A model generated the notes under the pieces. It worked only from the letters and a program-made list of their open reading frames with translations. It was not told the origin of the DNA and ran no database searches. A DNA stretch of 64,000 nt from Trochalopteron elliotii (lineage: Eukaryota > Chordata > Aves > Passeriformes > Leiothrichidae), in assembly GCA_024734555.1 (NCBI GenBank), contig JANPWX010000449.1, forward strand, positions 2,998,775-3,062,774. The letters are read 5' to 3'. A program made the translations under genes and the position numbers. Below, piece by piece: positions 63,858-64,000 of the stretch (positions are counted from its first letter, which is position 1; each line of letters starts with the position of its first letter).

Positions 63858-63911
63858 ACAAAAAAAAACCAAAAAAAACCCAACGAACCAAAAAAAAAAA
63901 AAAAAAAAAAG
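63858..63911. repeat. A-rich simple repeat
   Basis: A runs with AACC interruptions ending in a pure A tract. No retroelement body is attached on either side. Confidence 0.9.
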
Positions 63912-64000
63912 TGTGTTGTTGCAACTCAGCTAAGTTGATGAGAAGTTGTCAATGTTTCCTTTTCCTGTTGTCCACAGAGGGATACCCCCTACCAGTGGGC

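Noticed and set aside
1..64000. tRNA, rRNA, CRISPR arrays, bacterial operons, phage or mobile gene clusters
   Set aside because: None seen by eye on either strand; the composition, introns and CR1 repeats are those of a bird chromosome.

Overview
The window is vertebrate, and almost certainly avian, nuclear DNA. Three things support this: intron-split coding sequence with standard splice sites, a CpG island, and nine copies of CR1 non-LTR retrotransposons (the dominant avian interspersed repeat, with its ATTCTGTG-type 3' tail). I cannot resolve the species. No prokaryotic, plasmid, phage or CRISPR feature is present.

Left edge (1-3430): the 5' part of the progesterone receptor gene, PGR, on the minus strand. 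Exon 1 (2759 down to 1836) carries the N-terminal transactivation region. It is interrupted by a 377-base assembly gap (1928-2304). Intron 1 is about 1.25 kb. Exon 2 (586-435) encodes the first zinc finger of the DNA-binding domain, and its reading phase joins exon 1 exactly. Intron 2 runs off the window, so exons 3 onward lie to the left. A GC-rich CpG island covers exon 1 and the upstream promoter/5'UTR. Exon 2 is not in the supplied ORF predictions and was found by reading the minus strand.

Right of about 3.4 kb the remaining 60 kb is AT-rich intergenic sequence upstream of PGR. In other vertebrates the next gene on this side is TRPC6 at a long distance (prior knowledge, not seen here). 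I found no convincing further gene. The stretch holds nine decayed CR1 fragments (four plus, five minus), simple repeats, a recent-looking 99-bp tandem duplication, a 19-bp minisatellite, several perfect hairpins or palindromes, and a few candidate regulatory clusters. These clusters are four RUNX-type motifs in 43 bp near 21.4 kb, nuclear-receptor half-sites near 23.8 kb, and a homeodomain/octamer/CpG block near 34.1-34.4 kb.

The best leads for a second look are at PGR: imperfect oestrogen-response-element-like sites over and just inside the start codon, a strong G-quadruplex motif upstream, and a sequence conflict (in-frame stop, wrong phase) at the edge of the assembly gap. I found no evidence for a new multi-gene system.
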